From contig CAIWXI010000041.1 in the NCBI GenBank assembly GCA_903916595.1, forward strand, positions 1 through 57,695: a DNA stretch of 57,695 bases, given 5' to 3'. The notes under the pieces were generated by a model. The model had not been told where the DNA came from. It saw nothing but the letters and a program-made list of their open reading frames with translations, and ran no database searches. This DNA comes from an uncultured Bacteroidales bacterium. GTDB lineage: Bacteria > Bacteroidota > Bacteroidia > Bacteroidales > FEN-979. Positions 18,394-26,656 of this stretch are shown one piece after another (the stretch's first letter is position 1; each line of letters starts with the position of its first letter). The position numbers and the translations under genes were made by a program.

Positions 18394-20169
18394 TTAAGGG
18401 GTAATCTTCCTGGCAGCCGCTTTGTTTGCAAATTCTATAGCCTGCTGAAGCATCTCTGAAGTGAAAGGCTTACTCACATAACCGTCCATCCCTGCCTCTA
18501 AATAAAGTTCGCGGTCGCCCTTCATGGCATTGGCTGTAAGCGCAATAATGGGAAGATGCGCAGATGTGCCTTTTTCCTGCTGTCTGATTGCTTTAGCCAC
18601 CTGATAACCGTCTAATATCGGCATTTGGATATCAAGAATCACCAGGTCAAAATCCATGGAGGCAAACTTCTCAAGCGCTGCCTGACCGTTGTCTGTGAGT
18701 TCCACTTCAAAACCCATGCGTCTAAGCTGAAAGCTGACGATCTTCTGATTGATCAGATTATCTTCTGCTACAAGCGCCTTCTTACCACTATAATTAACCT
18801 CAACTGCGGGCTGGTTTTTATACGGGTTCTCCAATCTGGGACCGCTAAGTTCAAACGGCAGAGTGAACCAAAAAGTTGAGCCCTTGCCATAAACACTCTC
18901 AACCCCGATATCACCTCCCATCAGATCGGTCAGCTTCTTGCAGATCGAAAGCCCCAGGCCGGTACCTGAAATCAGGTAATGCTGCTTTTGTTTTATCCTT
19001 GAGAATACTTTAAATAATAAATTCATCGCCTCCGGCGGAATTCCGATCCCTGTATCCTTAACTTCAAACCTCAGCAAGGCACGATCCATCGCCTGGTTCA
19101 GAAGACGAATATGGATCTCTATTTCGCCCTGTTCGGTGAATTTAACTGCATTATTGGTCAGGTTCAGGATGATCTGCCTCAGCCTCTGCGAGTCTCCAAA
19201 AAGATGCTTGGGAACATCTTCATTAATAATAACTGAAAAGCCCAACGACTTCTCCCTGGCTTTCAGATTCAGCACCTGGAAAACATCCTCCAGAACCCTG
19301 TCGAGCATGAACGGATGAAAATCAAGCTCCATCTTACCCGCTTCAATGGCTGAGAAATCAAGCAGATCATTCACCAGCGCCAGCAGGTTCTCGGCCGACG
19401 AGACAATACCCTTCAACAGATCATCCTGGGCCTCATCGAGAACCGTGTTTTTCAATATTTCAGCAAGCCCGATTATACCATTCATCGGGGTACGGAACTC
19501 ATGAGAAATACTGGCAATAAATTCATTTTTAGCCATCGTTCCTGCCTCTGCAAGTTCCTTTGAATGCATCAGGTCAGATTCAAAGTGCTTTCGCTCTGTA
19601 ATATCCCACGAAATTCCTATAAGACCGATGATCTCGTTTGCCGCATTTCGAATAGGAGCCAGATTGGTATTAACCCATCGTAAACGACCATTATATTCAA
19701 CCTCCTCTTCCACATTATACATTGCTGTTCCCGAATCAATGACTCTCTGCTCGGTAACAAAGTAATCGCTGCTGTTATAATTGAGGAAAATATCCTTCAC
19801 ACTCCTTCCTTTGATCTGTTCAGCAGGTATTCCGACAAGCTCGGCAAAACCTTTGTTTACCAGTAAATAATTCAGATTTCTGTCTTTGAAGAAAACGTAA
19901 GCGGGTATCGTTGCAAGAATTGCAGAAAGTTCTTCGGCACGGATCTTCAGGTTCTCCGAGACTTTCTTGAGATCGGCTGAAGTACGGGTAAGTAAAGACG
20001 AAAGAATGTTCTTCTCTTTATTCAAACGTTCATACCTGAAGTTCAGTTTCTCGTGCTCAGTCTTCATTCTCAATAAATCTTCCATAATCCTTTCCCTGCT
20101 CCCTGCAAATTCTTCAGAAGATTTTATATTTTGCAACTCATCGATCAGTGATTGGAAGATTACCGGCAT
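18394..20169 (-). CDS. PAS-containing hybrid histidine kinase/response regulator
   Basis: A 591-aa cytoplasmic hybrid sensor kinase. Residues 1-80 form a coiled-coil-like helix (HEKLNFRYERLNKEKNIL). A PAS domain spans about 80-195 (IPAYVFFKDRNLNYLLVNKGF ... GISWDITERKHFE). HisKA follows with phospho-acceptor His223 in ISHEFRTPMNG. HATPase_c follows with N-box NLTNNAVKFT and G-boxes DTGIGIP and GTGLGLSICKKL. A C-terminal receiver domain has Asp513 in LVILDIQMP and Lys in SKPFTSEM. There are no membrane helices, so the signal must come from inside or from a partner. The gene starts 1 bp after the FIST gene's stop, so the FIST protein is its probable input, as in NosP/NahK systems. No separate response regulator or phosphotransfer gene is adjacent. 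Confidence 0.93.
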   Translation of the reverse strand: MPVIFQSLIDELQNIKSSEEFAGSRERIMEDLLRMKTEHEKLNFRYERLNKEKNILSSLLTRTSADLKKVSENLKIRAEELSAILATIPAYVFFKDRNLNYLLVNKGFAELVGIPAEQIKGRSVKDIFLNYNSSDYFVTEQRVIDSGTAMYNVEEEVEYNGRLRWVNTNLAPIRNAANEIIGLIGISWDITERKHFESDLMHSKELAEAGTMAKNEFIASISHEFRTPMNGIIGLAEILKNTVLDEAQDDLLKGIVSSAENLLALVNDLLDFSAIEAGKMELDFHPFMLDRVLEDVFQVLNLKAREKSLGFSVIINEDVPKHLFGDSQRLRQIILNLTNNAVKFTEQGEIEIHIRLLNQAMDRALLRFEVKDTGIGIPPEAMNLLFKVFSRIKQKQHYLISGTGLGLSICKKLTDLMGGDIGVESVYGKGSTFWFTLPFELSGPRLENPYKNQPAVEVNYSGKKALVAEDNLINQKIVSFQLRRMGFEVELTDNGQAALEKFASMDFDLVILDIQMPILDGYQVAKAIRQQEKGTSAHLPIIALTANAMKGDRELYLEAGMDGYVSKPFTSEMLQQAIEFANKAAARKITP

Positions 20170-20170
20170 C

Positions 20171-21301
20171 TCATTTTTGTTTTATTGAAACCAAGGTGAA
20201 GGTCTGGTTGTAGAAGTCGCATGAATTCTTATAGTTATTGCCTATCTCACCATACGTGAAAAATCCTATAAGGGGTTTATTCCATTTAGTCCAGGCTTCG
20301 TCAATCTCTTCTGAAATCGCGGGTCCCAGGGCGCTATGCCGGGCCATGCAAGAGAACAATATCAGCAGATCGCTCCTGGAACTAAATTCGTAAAACTCAT
20401 TCACCTTCTTTTTTGTATGTTCAATGATTTCGAATCCCGGAGAACTTGAGAAGGTCACAACCGCTCCCTCTGGTACCGTTCCTGCAAAGATGAGAGCTTT
20501 CTTTTCCCGGTCTACATTGAGTACAGCCCTGAGCACAAAATCCGGGTCTTTCTTCCTGATCAGCAGAGGATATTCAATACCTATCTGGGGAAGATCTTCA
20601 TCCCGTACATCAAGATATTGCTTATAAACATCAAGGGCAGGCTCATGATCAATAGTATATACAATATTACCTTCCGAGCTGGTGATGATCTTATCGGCGC
20701 CAATGCTGACCCAGCCGCTGGTTGCAATGCCGTTCACATCATAAACCGACTTGTCGAGTACCAGCAGTACAGCCCCGTTCGATTCAGCAGAAGCCTCAGA
20801 GAACACAATCGTTTCCTTAAAATGGGCATCATCACCCGATAATCCGCCAAACATGGTAATATCCTGCCCGGCCACGTCCTGAATCCCGCGCACCAGCTGT
20901 TCCCCGTCAATGGTCAGCCCGCTTGCAACCACAAGGATCGCAGGATCCTTGAATACCTTTATCGCCCAGTTTCCTGCTCTTTTACCCAGCTCAAAGGATG
21001 TTGCACCTATTCCGTTAAACAGGCCGAGATCAAATGATCCTGGTATCAAATCCATCATACAGCAGACCAACCCGCCTTCGCTGATGACCTTCCCCTCACT
21101 GTTGTATAAAAACTCCCCACAGGAGCTGCTTCCAAAAACCCTTACCCCTTTTTGCCCCAGGAACGCTATGACCTCTGTCAGATCTAACTCAACCGAAGAA
21201 AAAACGATTGCAACATTAGGCCGGAAACCATCGGCTGTATCCTGATCCCAGTTCTGCCGGAACCCCCTCACCGTGTTTGTACTGAAAGTCTTTACCTGCA
21301 T
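20171..21301 (-). CDS. FIST-domain sensory protein (NosP-like candidate)
   Basis: A 376-aa protein with FIST_N and FIST_C domains. FIST_N spans about 1-200 (IVFSSVELDLTEVIAFLGQ, VFGSSSCGEFLYN, GLTIDGEQLVRGIQDV, FGGLSGDDAHFKETIVF). FIST_C spans about 210-370 (IVYTIDHEPALDVYKQYL, EFSSRSDLLILFSCMARH, FFTYGEIG). FIST proteins are sensory partners of kinases or cyclic-di-GMP enzymes; the NosP subgroup binds haem and NO. The start at 21301 (MQVKTFSTN) was chosen because the longer frame to 21340 overlaps the upstream gene and starts with a basic stretch lacking homology. It lies between the MORN protein and hybrid kinase genes, with an 11-bp and a 1-bp gap. His residues in DDAHF and IDHEP are candidates for ligand contact, but I cannot assign a haem ligand. 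Confidence 0.88.
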   Translation of the reverse strand: MQVKTFSTNTVRGFRQNWDQDTADGFRPNVAIVFSSVELDLTEVIAFLGQKGVRVFGSSSCGEFLYNSEGKVISEGGLVCCMMDLIPGSFDLGLFNGIGATSFELGKRAGNWAIKVFKDPAILVVASGLTIDGEQLVRGIQDVAGQDITMFGGLSGDDAHFKETIVFSEASAESNGAVLLVLDKSVYDVNGIATSGWVSIGADKIITSSEGNIVYTIDHEPALDVYKQYLDVRDEDLPQIGIEYPLLIRKKDPDFVLRAVLNVDREKKALIFAGTVPEGAVVTFSSSPGFEIIEHTKKKVNEFYEFSSRSDLLILFSCMARHSALGPAISEEIDEAWTKWNKPLIGFFTYGEIGNNYKNSCDFYNQTFTLVSIKQK

Positions 21302-21311
21302 ATCATCTTTT

Positions 21312-22010
21312 TTATTGCTTTTTCTCTTTAATAACCGCACCCTCAGAGTATGTGTCAGATCTTATCACGGCCCCGTTCTCTTCATAAAAAATCCAGATGC
21401 CATCTTTATGCCCTGACTTGTACGAACCTGAAAGATTTATCTTACCGCCCGGGTAATATCCTGTAAAAGCACCCTCTTTTTCATCACCGGCAAAAAAACC
21501 TTTGAACTTAATCTTCCCATCATCAAAATACTGTACCCATTCTCCTTCTTTCTTACCATCAATGAAATGAATCAGTTCGGCCACATTCCCATTGGGATAA
21601 AATGTTTTCGAAGACCCGTTTTTATTACCGAAGGTATAGCTTTCTTCCGAGAGTAGCAAACCGTCGTAATCGCTGTAGTATTTCCAAAGGCTGTCTTTTT
21701 TCTCATTTTTGTAACTGCCCTCGGCAATCTTACGGCCATTGATTGCATATGTAGCGGTTTTTGCCATTTTGCCCTCATTACTCAATATCGATATGGTCTT
21801 TAGCTTGCCATTGGGATAATAATACCTGAATTCCCCAACAGGATAGCCGTTCTGGAATTGACCGTCGTAAACCTTATGCCCCTCTTTGTCGAGTTTTCGC
21901 CAAACCCCTTGCCTGAGACCTGATGCGTCGGTGCGATTAATGCTGTCCTGACTGAAAGCCATAAAATTCATCCAGAAAAACAGAAAAACCACAAGCGGGC
22001 GGATCATCAT
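21312..22010 (-). CDS. Exported MORN-repeat protein (YwqK-like)
   Basis: A 232-aa protein with an N-terminal signal ([19 protein letters not shown]) and about eight MORN-type repeats of roughly 23 residues. Examples are [59 protein letters not shown] and [21 protein letters not shown]. Related proteins are often labelled YwqK-family antitoxins, but here the signal peptide and linkage to a FIST/kinase pair argue for an envelope role. The frame opens at TTG 22013 followed by two ATGs; 22010 is taken. It is the first gene of a three-gene minus-strand run (MORN-FIST-kinase) and is divergent from recR with about 40 bp between the starts. Its function in the cassette is unknown. Confidence 0.75.
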   Translation of the reverse strand: MMIRPLVVFLFFWMNFMAFSQDSINRTDASGLRQGVWRKLDKEGHKVYDGQFQNGYPVGEFRYYYPNGKLKTISILSNEGKMAKTATYAINGRKIAEGSYKNEKKDSLWKYYSDYDGLLLSEESYTFGNKNGSSKTFYPNGNVAELIHFIDGKKEGEWVQYFDDGKIKFKGFFAGDEKEGAFTGYYPGGKINLSGSYKSGHKDGIWIFYEENGAVIRSDTYSEGAVIKEKKQ

Positions 22011-22026
22011 CAAACAGCTAAAAGAT

Positions 22027-22034
22027 TACATTTG
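22027..22034 (+). promoter_or_regulatory. recR -7 box (TACATTTG)
   Basis: TACATTTGC lies 19 nt upstream of the GTG at 22053. It overlaps the TTG (22032) that would begin a longer frame, so the longer start would not be transcribed. This decides the recR start. Confidence 0.6.
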
Positions 22035-22052
22035 CAAAATAAACACTTTTCA

Positions 22053-22682
22053 GTGAATTCACTACCATCAAAGGTATTTGAAACAGCAGTTAATGAACTG
22101 GCAAAATTGCCCGGCATTGGGAGAAAAACCGCGCTGAGGATGGCCCTGCACCTTCTCAAATCAAGAAGAGAAGATGCAGAATCGTTTGGCATGGCCATCA
22201 TCCGCATGCATAATGAGATACGCTATTGCCTCGATTGCGGAAACATTAGCGACAATGAGCTTTGCTCCATTTGCGGGAACCCTAAACGCGACAAATCGAT
22301 CGTTTGTGTGGTTGAAGATATCCGTGATGTAATTGCTATTGAGAATACAGGTCAGTATGCCGGAGTTTACCATGTACTTGGTGGGATCATCTCCCCTATG
22401 GAAGGCATTGGCCCTGACGAACTGAATATTTCAGGGCTTGTTGGAAAAGTGGAATCAGGCGGTATTGCCGAGATCATACTGGCCCTGCCTACCACGATAG
22501 AAGGAGATACAACAAACTTTTATATTTATAAAAGGCTGGGATCTGCAACGATTCATGTTACCGCGATAGCAAGGGGGATTTCGGTTGGTGATGAGCTGGA
22601 ACATACCGACGAAGTTACCCTGGGACGATCGATCGTGAACCGTACTCTCTACGAAAAGACTATTCAGAAAAAGAATCAGTAA
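22053..22682 (+). CDS. recR: Recombination mediator RecR
   Basis: A 209-aa protein of the RecFOR pathway that loads RecA onto SSB-coated gaps. Order of motifs: helix-hairpin-helix ([20 protein letters not shown], about 15-35), four-Cys zinc finger ([18 protein letters not shown], about 60-77), Toprim domain ([27 protein letters not shown], about 85-165) and C-terminal Walker-like/tail region ([21 protein letters not shown]). Length is close to the usual 200 aa. The GTG start at 22053 gives an N-terminus ([22 protein letters not shown]) like other RecR proteins and lies properly downstream of the TACATTTG box. The gene converges with the small RHH-like gene, 6 bp apart. Confidence 0.97.
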   Translation: MNSLPSKVFETAVNELAKLPGIGRKTALRMALHLLKSRREDAESFGMAIIRMHNEIRYCLDCGNISDNELCSICGNPKRDKSIVCVVEDIRDVIAIENTGQYAGVYHVLGGIISPMEGIGPDELNISGLVGKVESGGIAEIILALPTTIEGDTTNFYIYKRLGSATIHVTAIARGISVGDELEHTDEVTLGRSIVNRTLYEKTIQKKNQ

Positions 22683-22688
22683 AGCCTG

Positions 22689-22913
22689 TCATTCGATTGT
22701 GAAAAGCTGGAGCTGGTTGACCTTTGCAGAGGAAGGATTCAACTCCAGGTCATGGTAATTCTCAAGCAAGGGGCGTATCGCCTTTTTTATGACTTTATTC
22801 GGTGTACTTTTTCTCGATTTGCAATAATTCAATAATGATTTTTTCTGGCGGGTGGATATCGTTATCGTCACCTTTTTGAATTTTGTCGGCTTTTTTTTCT
22901 TTTTCTTACTCAT
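22689..22913 (-). CDS. Small basic ribbon-helix-helix-like protein
   Basis: A 74-residue basic protein. A Lys-rich start (MSKKKKKKPTKFKK) is followed by VTITISTRQKKSLLNYCKSRKSTPNKVIKKAI, whose strand-helix-helix pattern resembles ribbon-helix-helix (CopG/Arc-type) DNA-binding proteins. A tail of about 30 residues (RPLLENYHDLELNPSSAKVNQLQLFTIE) follows. The ATG at 22913 overlaps the glmM stop by 8 bp, so it is translated in an operon with glmM. No toxin gene is adjacent. It may be a small transcription factor or a nucleic-acid-binding protein. The RHH call is by pattern only. Confidence 0.6.
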   Translation of the reverse strand: MSKKKKKKPTKFKKVTITISTRQKKSLLNYCKSRKSTPNKVIKKAIRPLLENYHDLELNPSSAKVNQLQLFTIE

Positions 22914-24303
22914 CTCCCTTAATAATCTCATCTACATCGCGTAATATCTTCATCGCCAGATGATCGGCCTTTGCTTTCATATCACTCTCGGCATATATCC
23001 TTACAATGGGCTCGGTATTCGACTTTCTGAGATGAACCCACTCCCCGTCCAGATGTATCTTGACCCCGTCGATTGAGGAAACCGGATGATTTTTATATTT
23101 TTCAGCTAATTTCTTCAGGATAACATCAATATCCATTTCCGGAGTAAAATTGATTTTATTTTTTGAGATATAGAACGTTGGGTAATCATCTCTGAGCATT
23201 GCGCAATTTTTTTTCGAGCGCGCCATGTATGATAAGAACAAGGCAATCCCTACCAGGGCATCCCTTCCGTAATGCAATGCAGGATATATCACCCCGCCAT
23301 TGCCTTCGCCTCCAATCACCGCATGATTTTCCTTCATACATTCCACCACGTTGACTTCTCCGACGGCTGAGGCAAAATACTTTCCTCCATGGCGTTCAGT
23401 GATGACCTTCAGCGCCTGGGTGGATGAAAGGTTTGATGCTGTATTCCCGGGTTCATACTGTAACACGTAGTCAGCAACCGCGACCAGGGTATACTCCTCT
23501 CCAAAGGGCTCTCCAAGCTGATTCACAATGGCAAGTCGGTCAACATCCGGGTCAACAACAAACCCTACATCGGCTTTGCTCTTAATCACCGTCTGACAAA
23601 GATCGTTTATATTCTCGGGAAGGGGCTCAGGGTTATGTGGAAAATCGCCTGAGGGCTCGCAAAAAAGGCAAATTACCTTGTTCACTCCAAGCGCCTCAAG
23701 AAGCATTGGTACAGCAATTCCCCCGGTACTGTTCACGGCATCAATGGCTACCGTGAACCTGGCCGTTTTAATCGCTTCTGCATCTACCAGCGGGAGCTCC
23801 AAAATCTTTTCAATATGCTTTTCAATACAGGATTCATCCGACGTGAAAATTCCCAGATTCTGCACTTCAGCGTACCGGCGGTCTTTTTTGGCTGCCAGGA
23901 CAAGAATCTTTTCCCCATCAGCTGCCGAAAGAAACTCCCCTTTGGAATTAAGAAGCTTCAAAGCATTCCACTGTTTAGGGTTATGGCTTGCTGTAATGAT
24001 GATGCCGCCATCGGCCTTGTGAAAGCCAACAGCCATTTCTGCAGTAGGGGTCGTGGTAAGGCCTATATCGATAATATCGATCCCGCAACTTTGTAGCGTT
24101 CCACAAACCAGGTGATTGACCATTTCGCCTGAGATTCGTGCATCACGGCCAAGAATAAGCAAAGGAGTCTCTTTGCCAGTATCTTCCCTGACCCATTGAG
24201 CAAAAGCAGAAGTAAATTTCAGGATGTCGGCAGGCGTCAGGCCCTGCCCCTCCCTGCCTCCTATTGTTCCACGAATTCCGCTGATTGAAGTGATTAACGG
24301 CAT
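22906..24303 (-). CDS. glmM: Phosphoglucosamine mutase/phosphomannomutase family enzyme
   Basis: A 465-aa alpha-D-phosphohexomutase. The start has the family's ISGIRGTIGG sugar-phosphate motif. The catalytic phosphoserine loop is TASHNPKQWN (about residues 100-110). The metal loop is DPDVDRLAIV (about 245-255). The sugar-binding GEGNGGVIYP (about 330-340) and C-terminal phosphate-binding RKSNTEPIVRIYAES (about 430-445) are also present. GlmM converts glucosamine-6-phosphate to glucosamine-1-phosphate for UDP-GlcNAc and peptidoglycan synthesis. Bacteroidota homologues with this start are usually named GlmM, though phosphomannomutase activity cannot be excluded from sequence. It has a good promoter (TTTG, 18 nt, TACATTTG) and is transcribed with the small RHH-like gene. 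Confidence 0.9.
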   Translation of the reverse strand: MPLITSISGIRGTIGGREGQGLTPADILKFTSAFAQWVREDTGKETPLLILGRDARISGEMVNHLVCGTLQSCGIDIIDIGLTTTPTAEMAVGFHKADGGIIITASHNPKQWNALKLLNSKGEFLSAADGEKILVLAAKKDRRYAEVQNLGIFTSDESCIEKHIEKILELPLVDAEAIKTARFTVAIDAVNSTGGIAVPMLLEALGVNKVICLFCEPSGDFPHNPEPLPENINDLCQTVIKSKADVGFVVDPDVDRLAIVNQLGEPFGEEYTLVAVADYVLQYEPGNTASNLSSTQALKVITERHGGKYFASAVGEVNVVECMKENHAVIGGEGNGGVIYPALHYGRDALVGIALFLSYMARSKKNCAMLRDDYPTFYISKNKINFTPEMDIDVILKKLAEKYKNHPVSSIDGVKIHLDGEWVHLRKSNTEPIVRIYAESDMKAKADHLAMKILRDVDEIIKGDE

Positions 24304-24316
24304 ATGAATTTTTAAA

Positions 24317-24346
24317 CAAATGTAACGTTTTTTTTATGTTTTCAAA
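24317..24346 (-). promoter_or_regulatory. glmM promoter (TTTG-18-TACATTTG)
   Basis: On the minus strand TTTG (24343-24346), an 18-nt spacer and TACATTTG (24317-24324) approximate the Bacteroidota -33/-7 consensus, 13 nt before the ATG. Confidence 0.6.
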
Positions 24347-24411
24347 CTCTTTGTTAAAAAAAACCTGAAACTTATATCTAACCCAAAAGATTAACGCAAG
24401 CAGGAAATGCT

Positions 24412-24419
24412 TATTTTTG
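24412..24419 (+). promoter_or_regulatory. -7 box (TATTTTTG) of TPR-comA-aroE operon
   Basis: TATTTTTGC lies 40 nt before the ATG at 24459. A longer frame starting at 24417 would begin inside the promoter and is rejected. Confidence 0.55.
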
Positions 24420-24458
24420 CAGACAATTATTATTTTCAGTTTTTCACATGCGTCCTTT

Positions 24459-25862
24459 ATGGAAGATTCTTTTGAATCGCAGTTCGATCCTGAACTTATT
24501 GCCCTTGTAAGACATTACGAGGAGATGATCGGCCATAAGGAACATCATTTCTTCGATGTTTTTGAATACGAAGACATTATCGATTACTACCTTTACCTGA
24601 GCGATCTTCCTTCTGCTTTGGTATGCCTTAAAAAAGCCCTTCGTCAGCACCAGAACAACCCTCTGATCCAGCTCAAGCAGGTACAGTATTATATCCGTAC
24701 CAAAAACGAACATGAAGCGCTGAAATTACTTGAGGAACTCGATCATGCCGATGGAAACGATGCCGACTTCGAAGTTCAGAAAGGGAATCTCTACAGTCAG
24801 ATGGAACGATCTGAAAAAGCAATTCAATCCTACAAAAACGCCCTGGACGGCAGTGATGACCAGGATGATATATACGTTAGCCTGGCATTTGAATATGAGA
24901 CCCTCGGCAAATATAAACAAGCCATCAATTATCTAACCGAAGCCATACGGGTAAATCCCGAAAATGAAGCGGCTCTTTTCGAGATTTCATTTTGTTTCGA
25001 AATCACCAGGCAATCGGAAAAATGTATTGATTTTTTCAAGACTTTTCTCGACGAACACCCCTATTCCAAAGTCTCATGGTTCAACCTGGGCGTGGCTTAC
25101 GGGAATCTGGAAGATTTTGATAAATCAATCGAAGCATACGAATATGCTATCGCTATCGATGAATCCTTTTCTTCGGCTTACTTCAACAAAGCCAATTGTT
25201 ATGCAAATGCAGGCATGTACGAAAAAGCAATTCAGACTTATCTGGAGACTTTGTACTATGAAGACCCCGAGCCGTTGACGTATTATTATATCGGGGAGTG
25301 TTACGATAAGTTGTTCCAGTTTGACTACGCGATCGACTATTATAAAAAAGCCATCACTCTCGACAGTGAATTTGCCGATGCCTGGATGGGGATCGGTATA
25401 GCATACGATGAGCTGGGAAAACCTCAGACTTCGATATCCTATATCAGAAAAGCAATAAAATTGTCGCCGGCAGTTCCCGAATACTGGTCTATGCTCGCCG
25501 ATATGTACATCAAACTGAACCGTTTTGATGAAGGGGTGCCTGCTTACAGGAAAGCTATTGAATTGAACTCTGGAGATCCCGACGTTTGGCTCGACCTTTC
25601 TGTTGCTTATGCCGATGCACGGCTGTTCCAGGAAGCCTATGACGTGCTGCTGGAAGGCCTGAAGAACCATAATGGGAATGCTGATTTTTTCTTCGGGATG
25701 GCTTATTATCTTTTCCTGCTTGGCCGTAACAAACATGCCGGCGAGACTCTTTCGAAGGCACTCACCTTAGACTACGAAGGATATAAACGTTTGTTTATCA
25801 TGTTTCCCGAGGCAAAAAACTATCCCGGCATGTCTGAAATCATTGATACTTTCAAAAAATAA
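24459..25862 (+). CDS. Tetratricopeptide-repeat protein
   Basis: A 467-aa protein built of about 11-12 TPR units across almost its full length. Examples are SALVCLKKALRQHQNNP, AINYLTEAIRVNPENEAAL, WFNLGVAYGNLEDFDKSIEAYEY, ADAWMGIGIAYDELGKPQTS and GVPAYRKAIELNSGDPDVW. There is no signal peptide or membrane helix, so it is probably a cytoplasmic scaffold or adaptor. The acidic N-terminus (MEDSFESQFDPEL) precedes the repeats. It is the first gene of a run with the ComA-like enzyme (5 bp gap) and aroE (overlap), which suggests a shared process but does not reveal it. No enzymatic residues are visible. Confidence 0.85.
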   Translation: MEDSFESQFDPELIALVRHYEEMIGHKEHHFFDVFEYEDIIDYYLYLSDLPSALVCLKKALRQHQNNPLIQLKQVQYYIRTKNEHEALKLLEELDHADGNDADFEVQKGNLYSQMERSEKAIQSYKNALDGSDDQDDIYVSLAFEYETLGKYKQAINYLTEAIRVNPENEAALFEISFCFEITRQSEKCIDFFKTFLDEHPYSKVSWFNLGVAYGNLEDFDKSIEAYEYAIAIDESFSSAYFNKANCYANAGMYEKAIQTYLETLYYEDPEPLTYYYIGECYDKLFQFDYAIDYYKKAITLDSEFADAWMGIGIAYDELGKPQTSISYIRKAIKLSPAVPEYWSMLADMYIKLNRFDEGVPAYRKAIELNSGDPDVWLDLSVAYADARLFQEAYDVLLEGLKNHNGNADFFFGMAYYLFLLGRNKHAGETLSKALTLDYEGYKRLFIMFPEAKNYPGMSEIIDTFKK

Positions 25863-25867
25863 ATCCT

Positions 25868-26656
25868 ATGATACATGTAGACCTGCCTTTTATCCCAGAG
25901 CGCAGCCTGAAACCGCGGCAGACGGGCATTGCCATGGTGATGGACAAAGGCCTCAGCCTGCGTGAAGCCGAAGACCTTGTGTCGGTCGGCAGCGAATATA
26001 TCGACTATGTCAAACTTGGTTTCGGCACTTCTCTCGTTACCCTCGACCTGCAAAAAAAAATCAGGGTATACAAAGAAGCCGGCATCAGCGTGTATTTGGG
26101 CGGAACCCTCTTTGAAGCATTTTTTATCCGCGACCGATTCGATGATTTCAGAAAATTTATCGATCAGCTCGGCCTCGATACGGTAGAGATTTCCGATGGG
26201 TCCATGACCATCGATCACGATGTGAAATGCGAACACATCAACATCCTGTCAAAACAGTATACCGTGCTCTCCGAAGTCGGATCAAAAGAATCGGGCATCC
26301 TCATTTCACCTAACAAATGGGTCGAAATGATGCAAAAAGAACTGCAGGCAGGCTCTTACAAAGTCATCGCGGAAGCAAGGGAAAGTGGCAATGTCGGTAT
26401 CTATAAGCCAACCGGCAAAGCCCATGTGTCGCTCATCAACAAAATCCTCAGCAAAATCGATATACAGAAGATCCTCTGGGAAGCACCGATCAAAGCCCAG
26501 CAGGTATGGTTTATTAAAAATTTCGGCTGCAATGTGAACCTGGGTAATATCCCTCCTTCTGAAATCATCCCCCTCGAAACCCTGCGGCTTGGCCTCAGAG
26601 GAGATACTTTCTTTCAGTTCCTGCCTCCAAAACTCAAAAAGTTCAAACCGGTTTGA
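25868..26656 (+). CDS. comA: Phosphosulfolactate synthase (ComA) family protein
   Basis: A 262-aa TIM-barrel protein of the ComA family. It shows the typical start LPFIPERSLKPRQTGIAMVMDKGLS, YIDYVKLGFGTS, VYLGGTLFEAF, DTVEISDGSMTI, VLSEVGSKES, VIAEARESGNVGIY and ILWEAPIKAQQVWFI. In archaea ComA joins sulfite to phosphoenolpyruvate, the first step of coenzyme M synthesis; bacterial homologues may feed sulfolactate or sulfonate metabolism. Length matches the family. It follows the TPR gene by 5 bp, and its TGA overlaps the TTG start of aroE, so it is in an operon. No other coenzyme M genes are visible, so a sulfonate or sulfonolipid role is inference. Family confident, physiological role unsure. 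Confidence 0.85.
   Translation: MIHVDLPFIPERSLKPRQTGIAMVMDKGLSLREAEDLVSVGSEYIDYVKLGFGTSLVTLDLQKKIRVYKEAGISVYLGGTLFEAFFIRDRFDDFRKFIDQLGLDTVEISDGSMTIDHDVKCEHINILSKQYTVLSEVGSKESGILISPNKWVEMMQKELQAGSYKVIAEARESGNVGIYKPTGKAHVSLINKILSKIDIQKILWEAPIKAQQVWFIKNFGCNVNLGNIPPSEIIPLETLRLGLRGDTFFQFLPPKLKKFKPV

Noticed and set aside
21312-22010. Toxin-antitoxin system suggested by YwqK-like naming
   Set aside because: The protein has a signal peptide and no toxin gene is adjacent; the name reflects only the MORN repeats.
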